This document shows, piece after piece, positions 44,565 through 54,589 of a stretch of DNA of 64,000 bases. Both the position numbers and the translations under genes were made by a program. The stretch's first letter is position 1, and every line of letters starts with the position of its first letter. Below the pieces are notes generated by a model. That model worked only from the letters and a program-made list of their open reading frames with translations, did no database searches and was not told the DNA's origin. Origin of the DNA: Chloroflexi bacterium GWB2_49_20 (GTDB lineage: Bacteria > Chloroflexota > Anaerolineae > Anaerolineales > Villigracilaceae); the NCBI GenBank assembly GCA_001796335.1, contig MGMF01000026.1:124001-188000 (forward strand). The letters are read 5' to 3'.

Positions 44565-45788
44565 CTACTGGCCTGCCATATAGTCTTTCAGGTTCTGTCC
44601 AGGATAGTAGTGCTCGAAAGCTGCTTCCACGTTGTCCTTTGTGATTGCCATGTTGGCAAAGAAGACTATACCCGGGATAGGCGCGCCATTGAGCAGGTTG
44701 ACCATTTCGCTCATAGCCCATCTCGCAGGTGCGATGGAGGAGTAGGCTGCGGTGCCAACGATTGTGCCATTGTAAATGCCCTCCAGGATAGGCTTGTCGT
44801 TGTCCACAGAGGACAGGAGGACTTTACTTCCGGCAGCTTTCGCGGCATTCATCATGCCAATCGTGGCCGAAGAGTACAGACCCCACGCGCCAATCATGTC
44901 GGGGTACGCCTTGAGGGCTCCGTCAAATGCAGTGAAATGATCTTCGGGTGAAATACCGGTTAACTCAACGATCTTTATATCAGGATATTTTTTAAAGACG
45001 TCAACGAATCCCTTGGCACGGGTGGCGGCGTTGGGGTGCACGAAGGGCAGTGTCTGATATACGACTGTGCCTTTCATTGGTGTGTTGCTTGCCAGTAGAG
45101 CTCCTTCGAGCATTTCACCTGCGATCGTACCTTGCTCAACAGTGTCTGAAATGACTGCAGCGTATGTGCCTCCTGCAAGAGGCGCATTCAGTGTAACCAC
45201 AGGTATATTGGCTGCCTCAAGCGCATCGAGAGCGGTCTTCACGCCAGTGAAATCGCACGGGGCAAGGATCACGCCGTCAACCCCTTGCAGGATCCACTGC
45301 TCAATAGCCTGATTTTGAATATTCTGGTCGTAGTTCGCGTCGTTGACCAGCAGCTCAACACCGGCCTCGACTGCTGCAGTTTTCATGCTTTCAAGAATCA
45401 TAGAACCAACTTCGTCCACCGTATAGTAGACAGAGAAGCCGATCGTGAACTTCTTGTTACCAATTGGCATTGCGGTGGTCATATCGTCGGGGACTTTTAC
45501 CAAGCCAGCTGACTTAATGGTTGTGTTGGCGTCGACGCCAACGTCCGCGTACCAACCATTCAGGTCAAATACAACATTCGGGTCTCCCACGTATGTGAAA
45601 TCGGCTAGGTTGGCATTCACTGGAGTCGCCGGTTCGGTAGGTTGGGCGGGAGCAGTTGTTGGCTCTGCAGTCGGGGCAGTTGTTGGCTCTGCAGTCGGGG
45701 CAGTTGTTGGCTCTGCAGCCGGGGAGCAAGCTGATAGAATTAGTACTAGAATCAGCAAGATCATTGCAAACTGTGTAAGTTTTTTCAT
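44565..45788 (-). CDS. Sugar ABC transporter substrate-binding lipoprotein
   Basis: A 407-residue periplasmic-binding-protein type 1 (RbsB-like) lipoprotein. The signal peptide ends in the lipobox LILSAC, with Cys21 as the lipidated residue. A Thr/Pro/Ala linker follows, containing three AEPTTAP repeats (encoded by near-identical 24-base units at about 45655-45725). The binding domain has KKFTIGFSVYYTVDEVG, DGVILAPCDFTGVKTALDAL and IVGTAAYSSIAP. It delivers a sugar to the permease encoded upstream. The gene follows the ATPase and permease genes on the same strand. Confidence 0.9.
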   Translation of the reverse strand: MKKLTQFAMILLILVLILSACSPAAEPTTAPTAEPTTAPTAEPTTAPAQPTEPATPVNANLADFTYVGDPNVVFDLNGWYADVGVDANTTIKSAGLVKVPDDMTTAMPIGNKKFTIGFSVYYTVDEVGSMILESMKTAAVEAGVELLVNDANYDQNIQNQAIEQWILQGVDGVILAPCDFTGVKTALDALEAANIPVVTLNAPLAGGTYAAVISDTVEQGTIAGEMLEGALLASNTPMKGTVVYQTLPFVHPNAATRAKGFVDVFKKYPDIKIVELTGISPEDHFTAFDGALKAYPDMIGAWGLYSSATIGMMNAAKAAGSKVLLSSVDNDKPILEGIYNGTIVGTAAYSSIAPARWAMSEMVNLLNGAPIPGIVFFANMAITKDNVEAAFEHYYPGQNLKDYMAGQ

Positions 45789-45928
45789 TTTCTTTCTCCT
45801 TTGGATTCTTCAGATAGGTTCCGATGGTCGAGTTTCCTCGATACAAGATCGAACAGAATTATGTCATGTTCCTCCTTTCTTTGGTTCTTACGACTGCCTT
45901 CATCAGTGTCATTCGTGGAACGCGGTCA

Positions 45929-46906
45929 TCATTTTCTGGATTTGAAAGCGTTGTCCATCAGTACTGCGAAGATAATGACCAGTCCTTTAACAAATATTTG
46001 TACATGGTACTGGGCTCCCATTAACGACATACCGTTGTTGAGTACGGCCATAATCAGGCAGCCTCCCAGTGTTCCAAATATCGAACCGACTCCTCCTGAA
46101 ATCGCTGTTCCACCAAGGATAACGCCTGAGATACTGTCAAGCGCCAAGTCGGATCCCACGTTTGGAAGCCCACCGTTCATCAGCGCTCCGAGTATCAGGC
46201 CGGAAATACAAGCGAACAACCCGCTCATCGTGTAAACCGCTATCTTGACCCGACTTATGTCTATTCCAGCTACCCTCGCCGCTTCTGGGTTGCCACCAAT
46301 GCTTCGCACATAGAATCCGAATTTGGTGTGCCTGAAGAGGAACCAGGATATCAGCAACACAACCAGCGATATAATAGCAGGTGAAGGGATGAGATTGAAT
46401 AACTTGCCGTTACCGAAAAGGTCTGCAAAATGTGGTATCACGATTGGGACCGGTCTGCCCGTCGTAAGCATGAGGGCAATTCCCCTATAAATATACAAAG
46501 TAGCCAGAGTCACAAGAAAGGGCTCGATCTTTCCTTTGACAGAGACGAACCCGTTGATGAAGCCAAGGAGCATGGCCCCGATCATCACGATGAGCAGTGC
46601 CGGGATCGCCGGCATAAACCCGCCCCTTATAAGCATTGCGAAACCGACACCCACAACAGCCGCTATTGAGCCCACGGAGAGGTCCAGCCCCCCTAGCGTG
46701 ATGATGAACGTCATCCCCAATCCGGCTATGAGCACGTAGCTCATGTTCTTAATTATTGCGAGCAGGTTTATGGGATTGAGGAATACTGGCTTCAGTAGGG
46801 AAAATACGGCCATGAGTGCAACTAAGATCAAGATTGTGCGATACTGGATGATAAGTTTTCCGATTATGGATCTGGATGTCTTGTCAGTCTTGGCTTGTGC
46901 TTGCAT
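45929..46906 (-). CDS. Sugar ABC transporter permease (RbsC-like)
   Basis: A 325-residue membrane protein with about eight to ten helices. The BPD_transp_2 family block GLGMTFIITLGGLDLSVGSI is at residues 62-81, GNPEAARVAGI lies near residue 210 and AISGGVGSIFGTLGGCLIMA near residue 275. It forms the channel for the ribose/galactose-type transporter with the neighbouring ATPase and binding protein. It lies 35 bases after the ATPase gene. Confidence 0.92.
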   Translation of the reverse strand: MQAQAKTDKTSRSIIGKLIIQYRTILILVALMAVFSLLKPVFLNPINLLAIIKNMSYVLIAGLGMTFIITLGGLDLSVGSIAAVVGVGFAMLIRGGFMPAIPALLIVMIGAMLLGFINGFVSVKGKIEPFLVTLATLYIYRGIALMLTTGRPVPIVIPHFADLFGNGKLFNLIPSPAIISLVVLLISWFLFRHTKFGFYVRSIGGNPEAARVAGIDISRVKIAVYTMSGLFACISGLILGALMNGGLPNVGSDLALDSISGVILGGTAISGGVGSIFGTLGGCLIMAVLNNGMSLMGAQYHVQIFVKGLVIIFAVLMDNAFKSRK

Positions 46907-46941
46907 CGTTATCTATTCCTTTCGGTTGATACCTGGGATGG

Positions 46942-48447
46942 CTACTGTGTCTTCTGAGTGGCCAGGCTCATCACATGCTCCTGTGTCATCTCTTCTTTCG
47001 ATACGATCCCTTTCATCCGGCCTTCTTGCATCACCATAATCCTGTCCGCCACACTAATGAGCTCGGGCAATTCGGAAGAGACCATCACGATCGCCGTGCC
47101 TTGTGCGGCAAATTCCCCGATAAACGAATAGATCTCCGTTTTTGCTCCGATGTCGATGCCGCGGGTAGGCTCATCAAAGATGATTACCTCCGGAGAAAAA
47201 TCCAGCCATTTGGCAAGCACCACTTTTTGCTGGTTGCCACCTGAAAGCGAATTCACTAATTGCTCGATACTGCTAACTCTTATGTTCAATGTGTTCCGAT
47301 GCCTGTTAGCAACACCTTTGAGCTTTGACCAATTTAGGTATCCCGCGAAAGATGGCTGCTGCGCGTTGACCATATTGATGTTCTCGTGTACCGGAAGACA
47401 TAGCACCAGACCTGACTTCTTTCTATCTTCGGTAACAAACGCGATTCTGTGTTTGATAGCCTGCCGCGGGTTCTTTGGATCGAATTCTTCGCCATTAAGA
47501 AATATCTTCCCGTCAGTTATCGGTCGCATTCCAAAAAGTGCTTCCAGCATTTCGGTTCGCCTTGAGCCAACCAGTCCACCGATGCCAAAGATTTCACCCT
47601 TGTGTACGTCGAACGAAATCCCTTTGAACAATTCGCCGCTGGCCAGGTTCTCCACTCTCAGCACGATATCACCGATTGGAACCTTTCTCTTGGGATATAC
47701 GTTCTTTAATTCGCGCCCGACCATCATAGTGATAAGGTCTTTTTCAGTGACGTCCGAATTGTTTACCGTACCCACAAGTTCTCCATCCCGAAGAACCGTG
47801 ATTCGATCCGCGATGCCGCCGATCTCGTGTAGCCTGTGGGATATATAGATAATCGCGACGCCATTGGCCCTTAGACCGCGGATAATGTCCATGAGTCTGT
47901 CGGCATCATTCTGAGATAAGGATGACGTCGGTTCATCCATTAGGACAATTTTTGCTTTGGAAGTGACGGCTTTTGCGATCTCCACAACCTGCTGCTGGGC
48001 AATGGAGAGATCCTTTACAAGCCAGTTAGGGTCTATCTCACTCTGGCCCATGTCTTCCAGTGCTCGGGCAGCGATAGCCTGGTATTCATGCCTTTTTTGC
48101 ATGAAGCCTTTGAACTGACTTTGTTTATCCAGAACAATGTTCTCTGCCACAGTCATATGAGGGCATAGCGTCAATTCCTGATAGATTGTGTGGATGGATG
48201 CATCCATCGCATCCTTGGGGTTTCTAAAAGTTACCGGCCTGCCGGTGATGAGCATTTCGCCACCTTTGTCAGGCTGGTGATATCCGCTCAAAATCTTAAT
48301 CAGTGTAGACTTGCCAGCACCATTCTCGCCCAGCAATGCATGGACTTCGCCATTCCTCACGGTCATATCAACGTTCTTGAGGGCTACGACGCCAGGAAAC
48401 GTTTTGCTGATATGCCTCAGTTCAAGTATGTTCTCACCCAAGGTCAC
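46942..48447 (-). CDS. Sugar ABC transporter ATP-binding protein (RbsA/MglA-like)
   Basis: A 501-residue protein with two fused ABC domains, as in RbsA and MglA. The first domain has LLGENGAGKSTLIKILSG (Walker A near residue 39), a modified signature and VLMDEPTSSLSQND. The second has a degenerate Walker A (IGGLVGSRRTEMLEALFG) with the intact signature VNSLSGGNQQKVVLAKWL and VIIFDEPTRGIDIGAK. It powers sugar uptake. It lies upstream of the permease and downstream of two PIG-L genes, so the transporter seems tied to deacetylation of its substrate or of an intermediate. Confidence 0.94.
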   Translation of the reverse strand: MTLGENILELRHISKTFPGVVALKNVDMTVRNGEVHALLGENGAGKSTLIKILSGYHQPDKGGEMLITGRPVTFRNPKDAMDASIHTIYQELTLCPHMTVAENIVLDKQSQFKGFMQKRHEYQAIAARALEDMGQSEIDPNWLVKDLSIAQQQVVEIAKAVTSKAKIVLMDEPTSSLSQNDADRLMDIIRGLRANGVAIIYISHRLHEIGGIADRITVLRDGELVGTVNNSDVTEKDLITMMVGRELKNVYPKRKVPIGDIVLRVENLASGELFKGISFDVHKGEIFGIGGLVGSRRTEMLEALFGMRPITDGKIFLNGEEFDPKNPRQAIKHRIAFVTEDRKKSGLVLCLPVHENINMVNAQQPSFAGYLNWSKLKGVANRHRNTLNIRVSSIEQLVNSLSGGNQQKVVLAKWLDFSPEVIIFDEPTRGIDIGAKTEIYSFIGEFAAQGTAIVMVSSELPELISVADRIMVMQEGRMKGIVSKEEMTQEHVMSLATQKTQ

Positions 48448-48570
48448 GCACTCCTCCTACGAGTTGGTTCCCGTATTATAAGCTTGGACCATTTGGCAAA
48501 ACCGCTTGTATTGCCTTAATGCCCATACATCCTCTTTTTCCTATTCTGCCCATATTTGACTTCCAGCCGA

Positions 48571-49323
48571 TTATTGATAGTGTGAATCGAACTGCACAGG
48601 AGGGAGCAGCCGGTAAGCTTTATGGTTCGGCCAGGTTTGCACAACGCGGAAAGCCTCCGCATATTTGCAGCCACACTGGAAACCACGCATCTTGTTGACG
48701 ATTTCCACATATTCGAACCAGTCCTTGAAACCAAACTGCTTCTCGAGGAAATCACCATGCTGGCTGGAGTGCTGCCGAAAAGCCAGGCACTTTTGTTCAA
48801 ATTCCTGGGAGATGTCAACATAATGGTCAGGTGGAGCGATACGGTTCGTACCGGAGGTTTCGAAGTAAAATACGGTCGGGATATGGTCGATGGGCGGGTA
48901 TTGGGTGTCAGGAATGTTGGCAACACTTGCCCAAATGGCAGCCCGATAAGCCAGCTCGCCGACGTTTGAATGGTCATGGGTATAGTCATCCCGATCATGG
49001 GTTAGGATCACATCCGGGTTGGTACGGCGGATCACATCTACGACCTTCTTCCAAGTTGGGTTGTCTAACCAGACCTCGCCATCTTGGTATCCCAGCATGA
49101 TCAGCTCAGCACCGATCACATTAGCAGCCTTCTGTGCTTCAACAGCGCGAATTGCTTCGATCTCTGGACCGCTTAAAGTTTTGGAGCCTACATTACCCGT
49201 ACATGCAGTCGCGATGAAAACCTTGTGGCCTTCTTTGACATAACGGATCAGCGTGCCAGCGCAAGCTACTTCAATATCATCCGGGTGAGCACCAACTGCC
49301 AGGACGGTAATTTTTTCACGCAT
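48571..49323 (-). CDS. PIG-L family deacetylase, copy 1
   Basis: About 250 residues from the ATG at 49323. The zinc motif VGAHPDDIEVACAGTL is at residues 9-24, and ILTHDRDDYTHDHSNVGELA carries the second His/Asp pair near residue 100. PIG-L (LmbE-like) enzymes remove acetyl groups from GlcNAc-containing or other N-acyl sugars. It is strongly similar to the next gene upstream throughout, so this is a tandem duplication. It sits between the dehydrogenase genes and the ABC transporter. The gap to the ABC ATPase (48448-48570) holds no gene. Confidence 0.88.
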   Translation of the reverse strand: MREKITVLAVGAHPDDIEVACAGTLIRYVKEGHKVFIATACTGNVGSKTLSGPEIEAIRAVEAQKAANVIGAELIMLGYQDGEVWLDNPTWKKVVDVIRRTNPDVILTHDRDDYTHDHSNVGELAYRAAIWASVANIPDTQYPPIDHIPTVFYFETSGTNRIAPPDHYVDISQEFEQKCLAFRQHSSQHGDFLEKQFGFKDWFEYVEIVNKMRGFQCGCKYAEAFRVVQTWPNHKAYRLLPPVQFDSHYQ

Positions 49324-49440
49324 GATGTTATTTTCTCCTTTCAAAGGTCTGCACTCGTCGAAAAGCAGAAACTAACCGGTCGGGCGAATTGACAGGGTCT
49401 TTACTATTTTGATGTAGACTCAATTCAAGATTGCGCGATG

Positions 49441-50187
49441 TCAACGCGTACCAAGCTGGACTGGTGGGAGCAGCCGGTAAGCTTTCTGGTTTGGCCAGGT
49501 TTGCACGATGCGGAAGGCTTCCGCATATTTGCACCCGCACTGGAAACCGCGAAATTTATTGACCACTTCCAGAGCTTCGAACCAGTCTTTCACGCCAAAT
49601 TGTTTCTCAAGGAAATCACCATGCTGGCTTTCGTGCTGTCGAAAGGCTTCCACTTTTTGCTCATATTCCTGAGAAATATCAACGTAATAATCTGGTGGCG
49701 CTACGCGATGTGCGCCGACGGTCTCGAAATAGAATACGGTCGGGATATGGTCGATAGGTGGGTATTCAGTGTCGGGAATATTTGCAACACTGGCCCAGAT
49801 TGCCGCCCGGTAGACCATCTCACCCACGTTGGTATGATCGTGAACATAATCATCTCGTTCGTGAGTAATGATTATATCGGGGTTGGTGCGCCGGACGAGG
49901 TCAACATACTTTTTCCAGGTTGAGTTCTCCTGCCAGACTTCGCCATCCGGAAAACCTAGCATGATCAGTTCGGCCCCGATCACATCAGCAGCCTTCTGCG
50001 CCTCGATGGCGCGGATGGCTTCGATCTCCGGCCCGGTATGCACTTTGGAGCCAACGTTACCGGTGCAGGCTACCGCCATATAGACTTTGTGACCTTCTTT
50101 GACATAACGGATGAGAGTGCCAGCACACTGCAACTCAATATCATCTGGATGTGCCGATGCACATAAAACAGTCAATTTTTTAGTCAT
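49441..50187 (-). CDS. PIG-L family deacetylase, copy 2
   Basis: A 248-residue paralogue of the adjacent copy: ASAHPDDIELQCAGTLIRYV at the N-terminus, ITHERDDYVHDHTNVGEMVY near residue 105, and the shared C-terminal block FRGFQCGCKYAEAFR. Both copies keep all zinc-site residues, so both are probably active N-deacetylases; divergence may give different substrates. GGAGG precedes the ATG. About 92 bases separate it from the dihydrolipoamide acyltransferase gene. Confidence 0.88.
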   Translation of the reverse strand: MTKKLTVLCASAHPDDIELQCAGTLIRYVKEGHKVYMAVACTGNVGSKVHTGPEIEAIRAIEAQKAADVIGAELIMLGFPDGEVWQENSTWKKYVDLVRRTNPDIIITHERDDYVHDHTNVGEMVYRAAIWASVANIPDTEYPPIDHIPTVFYFETVGAHRVAPPDYYVDISQEYEQKVEAFRQHESQHGDFLEKQFGVKDWFEALEVVNKFRGFQCGCKYAEAFRIVQTWPNQKAYRLLPPVQLGTR

Positions 50188-50279
50188 ATGAAGAACCTCC
50201 TGAAATAGAATCTGTAATGAACAGTTCGCAGTAAATGGGAAAAACGGATTCTAATATATGAGTGATCAGTGTCTCCTTT

Positions 50280-51530
50280 CTACAATAGCAAGTAAGGGTT
50301 TTCCAGGGTTGCTTTCAGCTCAGATAAAAAACCAGCGGCTGCGACCCCATCGATGACGCGATGGTCTGCACTGAGGGTCAAGTTCATCATTGGTTTCAGA
50401 ACCAGGCCGTCTTCTCCCTCTGTCTGCCGTTTGTCTATCTTCCCGACCCCCAGGATGGCTGATTCGGGTGGATTGATGATGGCGGTGAACGATTCGATGC
50501 CAAACATGCCCAGGTTGGAGATTGTAAACGTGCTACCACTCATTTCCGCCGGGGATAACCTGTGGCTCCGAGCGCGCTCCACTAAATCGGCCAGCGCCAC
50601 CACCAGCTGTTCCAGGTTCTTAGTCTGGGCCTGGTGGATCACCGGGACGATTAGATAATCCTTTAGGCTGGTGGCAATGCCCAAGTGGACATCTTCCCAG
50701 CAAATGATCTCATCACCGTTAAATGATGCATTGATGAACGGGTGGCGTGGCAGGACAGCAGCAACGGCGCGCACCAATATTGCGGTGAAGGACAGGCGCT
50801 GCCCGGTGCTTTCCTCGATCTTCTCCAGCAAGCTTGCGCGCAGGTGCGTTGCCTCGCTCATATCCACATATAGTGAGAGGGTGATGTGTGGTGCAGTGGC
50901 AGCGCTATAGGCCATGCGCTCTGCAATGATCTTGCGTGGTCCAGTCAGCGGAATCACTTCCTTGCGACGCGCATCGGGTAAGGGGATCTTAAGCGCCGAC
51001 ATTCCACTCGGTCTTATAGTAGCCCGCGTTTCAGCGGCGGCGACCACATCAGCACGTTGGATACGCCCACGCGGGCCTCGTCCAGACAGGGTGTCCAGAT
51101 TCAAGCCCAATTCGGCAGCCATACGGCGCGCCAAAGGAGACGCACGCACCTTACCCGTTGGAGTTGTCGGATTAGCTGTCGGCTCTACGACCACTGCCCC
51201 TGCAGAAGTCTCAGCAGGAACCACTGAAATTGCTGTTTTGTTTGTTTTTCTGGTTGCGATAGCGCTTCTGCGCCTTTCCGGTTGCTGTTCACCAGGCGCA
51301 AGAATATACGCGATCGTCTCGGATACCGGGATCACATCATTGGGTTTGGCGCTTACCCCGGCCAATATCCCACTTGCCGGGGATTCGATCTCAATGGCTG
51401 CCTTGTCGGTAAGAATAGTGAATAATGGTTCACCTTTGACGACCTGCTGGCCTTCCTGTTTCAACCATTCAACGAAGGTGCCAGTCTCCATCACCATATC
51501 CACTTTGGGAAGAATCACCTCATATGCCAT
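50280..51530 (-). CDS. 2-oxoacid/acetoin dehydrogenase E2 (dihydrolipoamide acyltransferase)
   Basis: A 416-residue E2. The lipoyl domain is at residues 1-78 with the lipoylation lysine in LTDKAAIEIESP. A peripheral-subunit-binding domain (VRASPLARRMAAELGLNLD ... GRIQRADV) is near residues 128-165. The catalytic domain ends with the SADHRVIDGVAAA motif. It transfers an acyl group from lipoate to CoA. E1alpha and E1beta genes are directly upstream (2-base gap), as in acetoin dehydrogenase clusters. No E3 (dihydrolipoyl dehydrogenase) is seen in the window. Confidence 0.92.
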   Translation of the reverse strand: MAYEVILPKVDMVMETGTFVEWLKQEGQQVVKGEPLFTILTDKAAIEIESPASGILAGVSAKPNDVIPVSETIAYILAPGEQQPERRRSAIATRKTNKTAISVVPAETSAGAVVVEPTANPTTPTGKVRASPLARRMAAELGLNLDTLSGRGPRGRIQRADVVAAAETRATIRPSGMSALKIPLPDARRKEVIPLTGPRKIIAERMAYSAATAPHITLSLYVDMSEATHLRASLLEKIEESTGQRLSFTAILVRAVAAVLPRHPFINASFNGDEIICWEDVHLGIATSLKDYLIVPVIHQAQTKNLEQLVVALADLVERARSHRLSPAEMSGSTFTISNLGMFGIESFTAIINPPESAILGVGKIDKRQTEGEDGLVLKPMMNLTLSADHRVIDGVAAAGFLSELKATLENPYLLL

Positions 51531-51532
51531 AC

Positions 51533-52534
51533 TTATTTGCCTTCTTTCGCCAAAATCCGCGCCGCCGCCACAATATCTTCCACCTGCGGTACTGTGGCTC
51601 GTTCCAGGGTGCGGTTGTATGGGATGGGGATATCGAGACCGGCCAGACGGCGGATCGGCGCATCCAGGAAGTCGAATGCCTCTCCCCCGGCAATCAGCGC
51701 TGCCAGTTCACCACCAAAGCCGCCAGTAAGCGGGGCTTCATGCACAATCAGCACACGCCCGGTCTTGCACACAGATGCTATCAGGGTCGCTTCATCCAAA
51801 GGCTTTAGCGTACGCAAATCCACCACTTCGATCTCAATATTTTCAACAGCCAGTATTTCCGCTGCTTCCAGAGCGCGCACTACCATATTGGAATAGGCTA
51901 TCACCGTTAAATCCCGTCCGGGCCGTTTAACTTCCGCCTGCCCGAAAGGAATGCTGTATAGATCCTCCGGCACTTGGCCTTTTGTACGGTATAACAGCTT
52001 ATGTTCCATGAAGAACACCGGGTTGTTATCACGGATGGAAGTCACCAACAGCCCTTTTGCATCGTAAGGTGTCGAAGGCGCAACCACTTTGATACCCGGT
52101 GCATGCACGAGCCAGGCTTCCAGACTCTGACAGTGCTGGGCGGCTGCCCCCGTACCGGAACCGGCTGGCGCACGGCAGACCAGGGGGACACTGGTCTGCC
52201 CTCCGAACATAAAGCGAATCTTGGCGGCTTGGTTCGCCAATTGATCCATCGCAAGGGTTAAAAAATCCATAAACATAATCTCAATGATCGGCCGCATACC
52301 CATCATGGCCGCACCAGTAGCTGCTCCTGCAATCGCCTCTTCTGAGATAGGTGTTTCACGAATACGTTCCGGCCCGAATTCATCCAGCATCCCTTGGCTG
52401 ACACCAAATGCACCGCCGTAGACACCAATATCTTCGCCCATCAGAAATACGTCCGGATCGCTACGCATTTCCTGCACCATCGCCTCACGCACTGCTTCTA
52501 AATAAGTGATCTCACGCGTCTTCTGGTCGCTCAT
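51533..52534 (-). CDS. 2-oxoacid/acetoin dehydrogenase E1 beta subunit
   Basis: A 333-residue transketolase-like pyrimidine-binding subunit. Typical blocks are [20 protein letters not shown] near residue 30, [20 protein letters not shown] near residue 60, and [17 protein letters not shown] near residue 235. With the alpha subunit it binds thiamine diphosphate and decarboxylates or cleaves the oxo-substrate. It overlaps the E1alpha gene by four bases and lies two bases before E2. Acetoin, pyruvate or branched-chain substrates cannot be told apart here. Confidence 0.92.
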   Translation of the reverse strand: MSDQKTREITYLEAVREAMVQEMRSDPDVFLMGEDIGVYGGAFGVSQGMLDEFGPERIRETPISEEAIAGAATGAAMMGMRPIIEIMFMDFLTLAMDQLANQAAKIRFMFGGQTSVPLVCRAPAGSGTGAAAQHCQSLEAWLVHAPGIKVVAPSTPYDAKGLLVTSIRDNNPVFFMEHKLLYRTKGQVPEDLYSIPFGQAEVKRPGRDLTVIAYSNMVVRALEAAEILAVENIEIEVVDLRTLKPLDEATLIASVCKTGRVLIVHEAPLTGGFGGELAALIAGGEAFDFLDAPIRRLAGLDIPIPYNRTLERATVPQVEDIVAAARILAKEGK

Positions 52535-53571
52535 GGTGCGTATACCTCATCTTCCATGTTTTCCGGAGAAGGTTCAGGCATCAACACAGCCTCCTCGGCT
52601 GATTGGTCAATCGTCTCTTTAGCCTGCAGATCGATATCTTCCACCTCAACCTCATCCATGATGTGCTCAGTCACCAGCAGCTGCTTGAAGCGCTTGATAG
52701 GGCAACGCTCCATCCACTCGGCGATCTCTTCCTGCGTGCGGTAGAGATTGCGATCGCTTTTCGAATGGCCACGCCAGCGGTACGTCAAATTCTCAACCAA
52801 CATTGGTCCTTCACCAGCGCGAGCCCGGGCAATGGCCTCACCGATCACCTGGTAGACGGTCAACACATCATTACCATCAATGGAGACTCCTGGAATGCCG
52901 TATGAGGCAGCGCGCTCCGAAATGTACTCAATATTCATCACCTGATGCACATCCATCGACATGCCATATTTGTTGTTATCACAGATAAAGACGATCGGCA
53001 GTTTCCAAATGGAAGCCAAGTTCAATGCTTCATGGAATGCGCCTTCGTTCGTCGTCCCGTCTCCAAAGAAACTCAAAAGCACCTGGCTCGAACGGCGCAT
53101 ATGCAGCGCAAGGCCGATCCCCACCGCGATGGGAATCCCGCCGCCAACAATGCCGGTGGCTCCGAAGTTACCGCCCTGCATATCGGCGATGTGCATCGAA
53201 CCGCCGCGGCCACGGCAATAACCCGGTTCCTTACCCAAAAACTCACCCATCATTATGGCAATATCCGCCCCTTTGGCGATGGTATGTCCATGCCCGCGGT
53301 GATGATGGATGATCAAATCGTCCGGCTCCAAGGCACCGATGCTTCCAATTGGAGAAGCTTCCATACCGATGGATAGGTGCATCGTCCCATGCACCAGCCC
53401 GCGTGTATACAACTCTTCGGCTTTTTCCTCGAAATAGCGTGTTTCACACATCTTGCGGAGCATCCAGGCTAGCTTCTCATGCGGTAACTGGTGGGACAAA
53501 GACGCCGAATCGACGGTGCGGAGGAATGCGCCCCCGCCTGAGGGTGGAACGGCTATACTCGCATTTTCCAT
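52531..53571 (-). CDS. 2-oxoacid/acetoin dehydrogenase E1 alpha subunit
   Basis: A 346-residue thiamine-diphosphate-binding subunit: [20 protein letters not shown] near residue 115, the TPP motif [20 protein letters not shown] near residue 165, and [12 protein letters not shown]. It is full length and of AcoA/PdhA type. It starts the E1alpha-E1beta-E2 block inside a sugar operon, which implies that the pathway yields an alpha-keto or acetoin-like fragment oxidised to acyl-CoA. The gene lies 14 bases after the epimerase gene. Confidence 0.92.
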   Translation of the reverse strand: MENASIAVPPSGGGAFLRTVDSASLSHQLPHEKLAWMLRKMCETRYFEEKAEELYTRGLVHGTMHLSIGMEASPIGSIGALEPDDLIIHHHRGHGHTIAKGADIAIMMGEFLGKEPGYCRGRGGSMHIADMQGGNFGATGIVGGGIPIAVGIGLALHMRRSSQVLLSFFGDGTTNEGAFHEALNLASIWKLPIVFICDNNKYGMSMDVHQVMNIEYISERAASYGIPGVSIDGNDVLTVYQVIGEAIARARAGEGPMLVENLTYRWRGHSKSDRNLYRTQEEIAEWMERCPIKRFKQLLVTEHIMDEVEVEDIDLQAKETIDQSAEEAVLMPEPSPENMEDEVYAP

Positions 53572-53585
53572 ACTTTTCCTTCTTC

Positions 53586-54458
53586 CTAATTTTTTATTGG
53601 TAATTCACTCCAGGCATCAGCAATCCATCGATCAAGAATTGCGCGAGCTCGAGTGACTGAACCAATAGGATCGCCGGTGGGATCGAGATGCGCCCACATT
53701 TCCATCACCAGCGGACCAGCAAAACCTGTGCGGGCTAACAACCGGAAAGTTTCTTGAAACCGGACAATTCCTTGCCCAAGCGGTACTCCGCGCAGTTCGC
53801 CTGGGCGGGTATCTTTGACATGGACACCAACCAGGTGGCCCTCAGTTAATGGAAGTTGTTCGAGTGGGCTGTAACCGGCTGCGGTCATGTTACCAATATC
53901 AGGGTACACTTGAAACCAGGGAGAATTGAGTAATTTGACAAAGCGCATGGCTTTTTCAACCGAGTCGACCAGCTCGCTATCGCCGTTCTCCAAGGCCAAA
54001 AGTACTCCGGCAGCGCTCGCCCAACTGACACCCGTGCGTAGTCCTTCCAGGTATCTCGCCTGTGTCTCGGCGTTGCTAGGCTCATAAAAGGCGTCATAGC
54101 CCATGATCTGGATGACTTTAACTCCCAAATCTGCAGCCAGTTCAATCGACCGGTAAAGAATACTCAGGCCCTGCCGGCGCAGATCGGATGAAGCGCTGCC
54201 GAGCGGGAACTTACGGTGGGCGCTAATCCCCATTCCCCAAACTGGCATCTCGGTATTGAAGATCGCTTGTCGCAGCACGGCCCGGTCGGAATGCGACCAA
54301 TCCAGCCGATCCAGGCGCTCCGGACTCTCATCGATCGATATTTCCACAAAATCATATCCGGCCTGTTTGGCGGAAGTCAGAATCTGCTCCCAGGAATACT
54401 CGGCTGGGAAGGCTTTCTCGTAAACACCTACAGGAATTTTGGTTAGTGAGTACATCAT
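53586..54458 (-). CDS. L-ribulose-5-phosphate 3-epimerase-like TIM-barrel protein (UlaE/SgbU type)
   Basis: A 290-residue xylose-isomerase-like TIM barrel. Family features are YDFVEISIDESPERLDRLDW near residue 35, the metal ligand region LLALENGDSELVDS near residue 155 (Glu), YPDIGNMTAAG (Asp) near residue 188, VGVHVKDTRPGEL (His) and GPLVMEMWAH (Glu). It should invert C3 of a ketose phosphate such as L-ribulose or L-xylulose 5-phosphate. Immediately upstream in the operon is a class II aldolase-type epimerase, a common pair in L-ascorbate, L-xylulose and similar pathways. Confidence 0.85.
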   Translation of the reverse strand: MMYSLTKIPVGVYEKAFPAEYSWEQILTSAKQAGYDFVEISIDESPERLDRLDWSHSDRAVLRQAIFNTEMPVWGMGISAHRKFPLGSASSDLRRQGLSILYRSIELAADLGVKVIQIMGYDAFYEPSNAETQARYLEGLRTGVSWASAAGVLLALENGDSELVDSVEKAMRFVKLLNSPWFQVYPDIGNMTAAGYSPLEQLPLTEGHLVGVHVKDTRPGELRGVPLGQGIVRFQETFRLLARTGFAGPLVMEMWAHLDPTGDPIGSVTRARAILDRWIADAWSELPIKN

Positions 54459-54589
54459 CTAGCCGCCTTGAGGGATAGCTTGCAGTTCCATCACGCCTTG
54501 TGCTGCATTTTCGTAAGCGCTTCCGGCGGACGGTTCAGACACGGTTTGTACCTTTCAAGAATGACGTCAAGGGCTATTGGGAAGACTTA

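Noticed and set aside
45655-45725. CRISPR-like direct repeats
   Set aside because: The 24-base near-identical units encode the AEPTTAP linker of the binding lipoprotein, have no spacers and are in frame.
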